Shown: positions 7,207 through 8,634 of the stretch, in pieces
Numbering within the stretch: the first letter of the stretch is position 1
How the letters are laid out: each line of letters starts with the position of its first letter
From: Chloroflexota bacterium
Lineage (GTDB): Bacteria; Chloroflexota; Anaerolineae; Aggregatilineales; Aggregatilineaceae
Length of the DNA: 8,634 bases
Assembly (NCBI GenBank): GCA_016234525.1
Contig: JACRBK010000255.1
Location: 1-8,634 of the forward strand
Direction of reading: 5' to 3'
The notes under the pieces: model-generated
What the model was told of the DNA's origin: nothing
The model's input: only the letters and a program-made list of their open reading frames with translations
The model's database searches: none
Program-made: the position numbers and the translations under genes

Positions 7207-8361
7207 TTAGTGAGTGCCGCGCAGGCGGGGATCGAGTGCATCACGCAGGCCATCCCCTAAAAAGTTGAACGACAGGGCAGTTAGTACCAGCGCGATACTG
7301 GGAACGAGCAGAACATGGCGGTTCGAGAAAAAGCCGCCGCGTTCACGTACCTGGCTGATCATCGATCCCCAACTTGGGGTTCCAGGTTGCACACCCAGGC
7401 CGATGAAACTTAAGAAGGCTTCGGTAAAGATATAACCAGGGATTGCCAGGGTCTCCAAAACCATCAAGGGTCCCAGGATGTTCGGTAGCAAATGTACAAA
7501 GATGATGCGCCGGTCAGTGGCCCCTACCGCGTGCGCTGCCTCAACAAACTCTTTTTCACGATACGACAGCACCAGCCCGCGCGCCTGACGCGCCATGCCG
7601 ATCCAGTTCAGCGCGCCTAACGCAATGAACAAGAACAACAGACCGCCCATGCTTTTGTTGAGGTCCAGCACAAACCCGACAACGCCACCTTTGTTTTGAT
7701 CCTGGTATTCGCGTGCGATTTGCGTAAAGAACACCTGCATCAAGATGATCATGACTAGCACGGGGAAACCGTACATGAAGTCTACAAAACGCATCATGAT
7801 ATTGTCGATCCGGCCACCGTAATAGCCAGAAACTACGCCGTAGACCAGGCCAACCAACAGGCTCATCGTCGCGCCGACCAAACCCACCGTCAGCGAAACC
7901 TGCGCGCCATAAATCGTCTGGCTCAGCCAGTCTTTACCGGCGCTGTCACCGCCCAGCAGATAACACCACTGCTTTTGATTAAGATCGACAGCGGGTCGGT
8001 TGCAGTGTTGGTTCTGCACCAAGACCAAAGCCTCTGGGGTTAACCAACTGCACCAATACGGGTTAAGGTCTTGTTGATCACGCGCACATACCCCAGGATC
8101 GGGATATGGGTCTTGAGAATCCATATTGGCCGGGTTGATGGTATGCCTGGCTTGAGCGCCTGTGCGATCATCCAGCAGCCCCATCCGGGTCAAGAGTCCT
8201 GCCGAAAAGGCAGTAAAAATAATGACACTAAGTACCACCAAAGCCACACTCGCCCCCCGGTTGCGGCGAAACAGCTTCCATGCATCCAAGAGAGGCGTTG
8301 AACGGTTCTCTTCATTGGCTTTTGATAACGAAACGGGCTTGGCGTCTTCTGCAACTGCCAT
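7207..8361 (-). CDS. oppC: Oligopeptide/dipeptide ABC transporter permease, OppC/DppC type
   Basis: This is the second membrane subunit of the Opp/Dpp importer and would pair with the OppB-like protein. It has 384 aa from ATG 8361; AAGGAG is 7 nt upstream. TTG 8364 directly before it would sit only 4 nt from that site. The protein has a polar N-terminus, DAWKLFRRNRGA before the first helix (about 38-58), then an enlarged outer loop (about 60-135) with four cysteines (92, 104, 120, 133). The family signature resumes at GKDWLSQTIYGAQVSL (142-157). The EAA loop is at about 271-302 (EFVEAAHAVGATDRR, HLLPNILGPL), followed by FLSFIGLGVQPGTPSWG and the C-terminal FLGDGLRDALDPRLRG. A further insertion of about 25 residues (about 213-239) precedes a later helix. 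Typical relatives are about 300 aa, so the extra length is in the outer loop and this insertion. The lipoprotein gene follows after 32 nt. The family is secure; the substrate is unknown. Confidence 0.95.
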   Translation of the reverse strand: MAVAEDAKPVSLSKANEENRSTPLLDAWKLFRRNRGASVALVVLSVIIFTAFSAGLLTRMGLLDDRTGAQARHTINPANMDSQDPYPDPGVCARDQQDLNPYWCSWLTPEALVLVQNQHCNRPAVDLNQKQWCYLLGGDSAGKDWLSQTIYGAQVSLTVGLVGATMSLLVGLVYGVVSGYYGGRIDNIMMRFVDFMYGFPVLVMIILMQVFFTQIAREYQDQNKGGVVGFVLDLNKSMGGLLFLFIALGALNWIGMARQARGLVLSYREKEFVEAAHAVGATDRRIIFVHLLPNILGPLMVLETLAIPGYIFTEAFLSFIGLGVQPGTPSWGSMISQVRERGGFFSNRHVLLVPSIALVLTALSFNFLGDGLRDALDPRLRGTH

Positions 8362-8368
8362 CAATGTT

Positions 8369-8374
8369 CTCCTT
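8369..8374 (-). promoter_or_regulatory. Ribosome binding site that sets the OppC start
   Basis: AAGGAG on the minus strand is 7 nt before ATG 8361, near-ideal spacing. This favours ATG 8361 over the adjoining TTG 8364. Confidence 0.75.
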
Positions 8375-8378
8375 AACC

Positions 8379-8412
8379 AGCGAGGGGCCGGTGCTTTACG
8401 GCCCGACTCGCT
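8379..8412 (-). other. Intercistronic hairpin between the ATPase gene and oppC
   Basis: The arms AGCGAG-GGGCCG and CGGCCC-GA-CTCGCT form 12 base pairs with a 2-nt bulge and an 8-nt loop. No T-tract follows on the minus strand; the oppC ribosome binding site begins 4 nt later. It most likely affects transcript stability or processing, or works as an attenuating structure. Confidence 0.55.
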
Positions 8413-8423
8413 GAACTATATTC

Positions 8424-8634
8424 CTAGATGACGCGATGGCACGCTACCCAGTGGCCCGGCAGCACTTCAATCAAGCCAGGATCCTCTTCGTAGCATACAT
8501 CTACCGATACGGGACAGCGTGTGTTGAAATGGCAACCATGCGGCGGGTTGATTGGGCTGGGAACATCTCCCTTGAGGATGATACGCTGCCGTTTTTCTTC
8601 TACCACCGGGTCAGGAACGGGAACCGCCGACAGC
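8424..8634 (-). CDS. Oligopeptide/dipeptide ABC transporter ATP-binding protein, C-terminal part
   Basis: Only the last 69 codons are in the window; the gene begins beyond the right edge. The visible part matches the C-terminal domain unique to Opp/Dpp ATPases (oligo_HPY type): LSAVPVPDP, then RIILKGDVPSPINPPHGC, NTRCP, and a closing HWVACH. The Walker motifs and signature would lie outside the window. Four cysteines are spaced C-x5-C-x6-C-x17-C, a pattern which in some relatives holds a [4Fe-4S] cluster. The ending (FNTRCP, VACH) is a little closer to OppF/DppF than to OppD/DppD, but I do not assign the paralogue. The stop (TAG, 8424-8426) is 62 nt before the OppC start, so it probably belongs to the same operon. 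Confidence 0.92.
   Translation of the reverse strand, partial: LSAVPVPDPVVEEKRQRIILKGDVPSPINPPHGCHFNTRCPVSVDVCYEEDPGLIEVLPGHWVACHRVI

Overview
The window reads as chromosomal DNA from a free-living bacterium. All supported genes lie on the minus strand, and the plus-strand open frames look like shadows. My best guess for the organism is Chloroflexota (Anaerolineae-like). This rests only on protein style: an FHA domain joined to Ig-like domains, one membrane helix and an SH3-like domain; a large lipoprotein made of SH3-like repeats; and oligopeptide permeases with enlarged outer loops. No rRNA, tRNA, CRISPR array, insertion sequence or phage gene was seen. The taxonomy is inference.

Right part (about 8634 down to 4111), read in the direction of transcription. 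The window opens with the C-terminal tail of an Opp/Dpp-type ATPase. It continues with an OppC-like permease, then a putative lipoprotein of five cysteine-paired SH3-like modules, then an OppB-like permease. A clear Rho-independent terminator follows at 4111-4147. The short gaps suggest one operon: an ATP-driven oligopeptide importer with a lipoprotein placed between the two permease genes. No canonical substrate-binding protein is visible. Two gaps (ATPase/oppC and lipoprotein/oppB) carry strong hairpins without a U-tract, each close upstream of the next ribosome binding site.

Left part (about 4082 down to 1). After the terminator a possible sigma70-type promoter precedes a 688-aa protein: FHA, two Ig-like domains, one membrane helix, PKD/CARDB-like domains, an SH3-like domain and a Pro/Thr-rich tail. 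A 123-bp gap follows, then a partial gene that runs off the left edge. It encodes a membrane protein with an N-terminal export signal, a glutamine-amidotransferase-like fold lacking an obvious nucleophile, and two membrane helices. These two genes look like a separate cell-envelope or signalling unit.

Points most worth a second look are the five-module lipoprotein and its position in the operon, the enlarged and partly cysteine-rich outer loops of both permeases, the order of domains around the membrane in the FHA protein, and the four-cysteine tail of the ATPase. Several starts were reassigned from Shine-Dalgarno placement: OppC to ATG 8361 and the lipoprotein to GTG 7174. OppB has two good starts.
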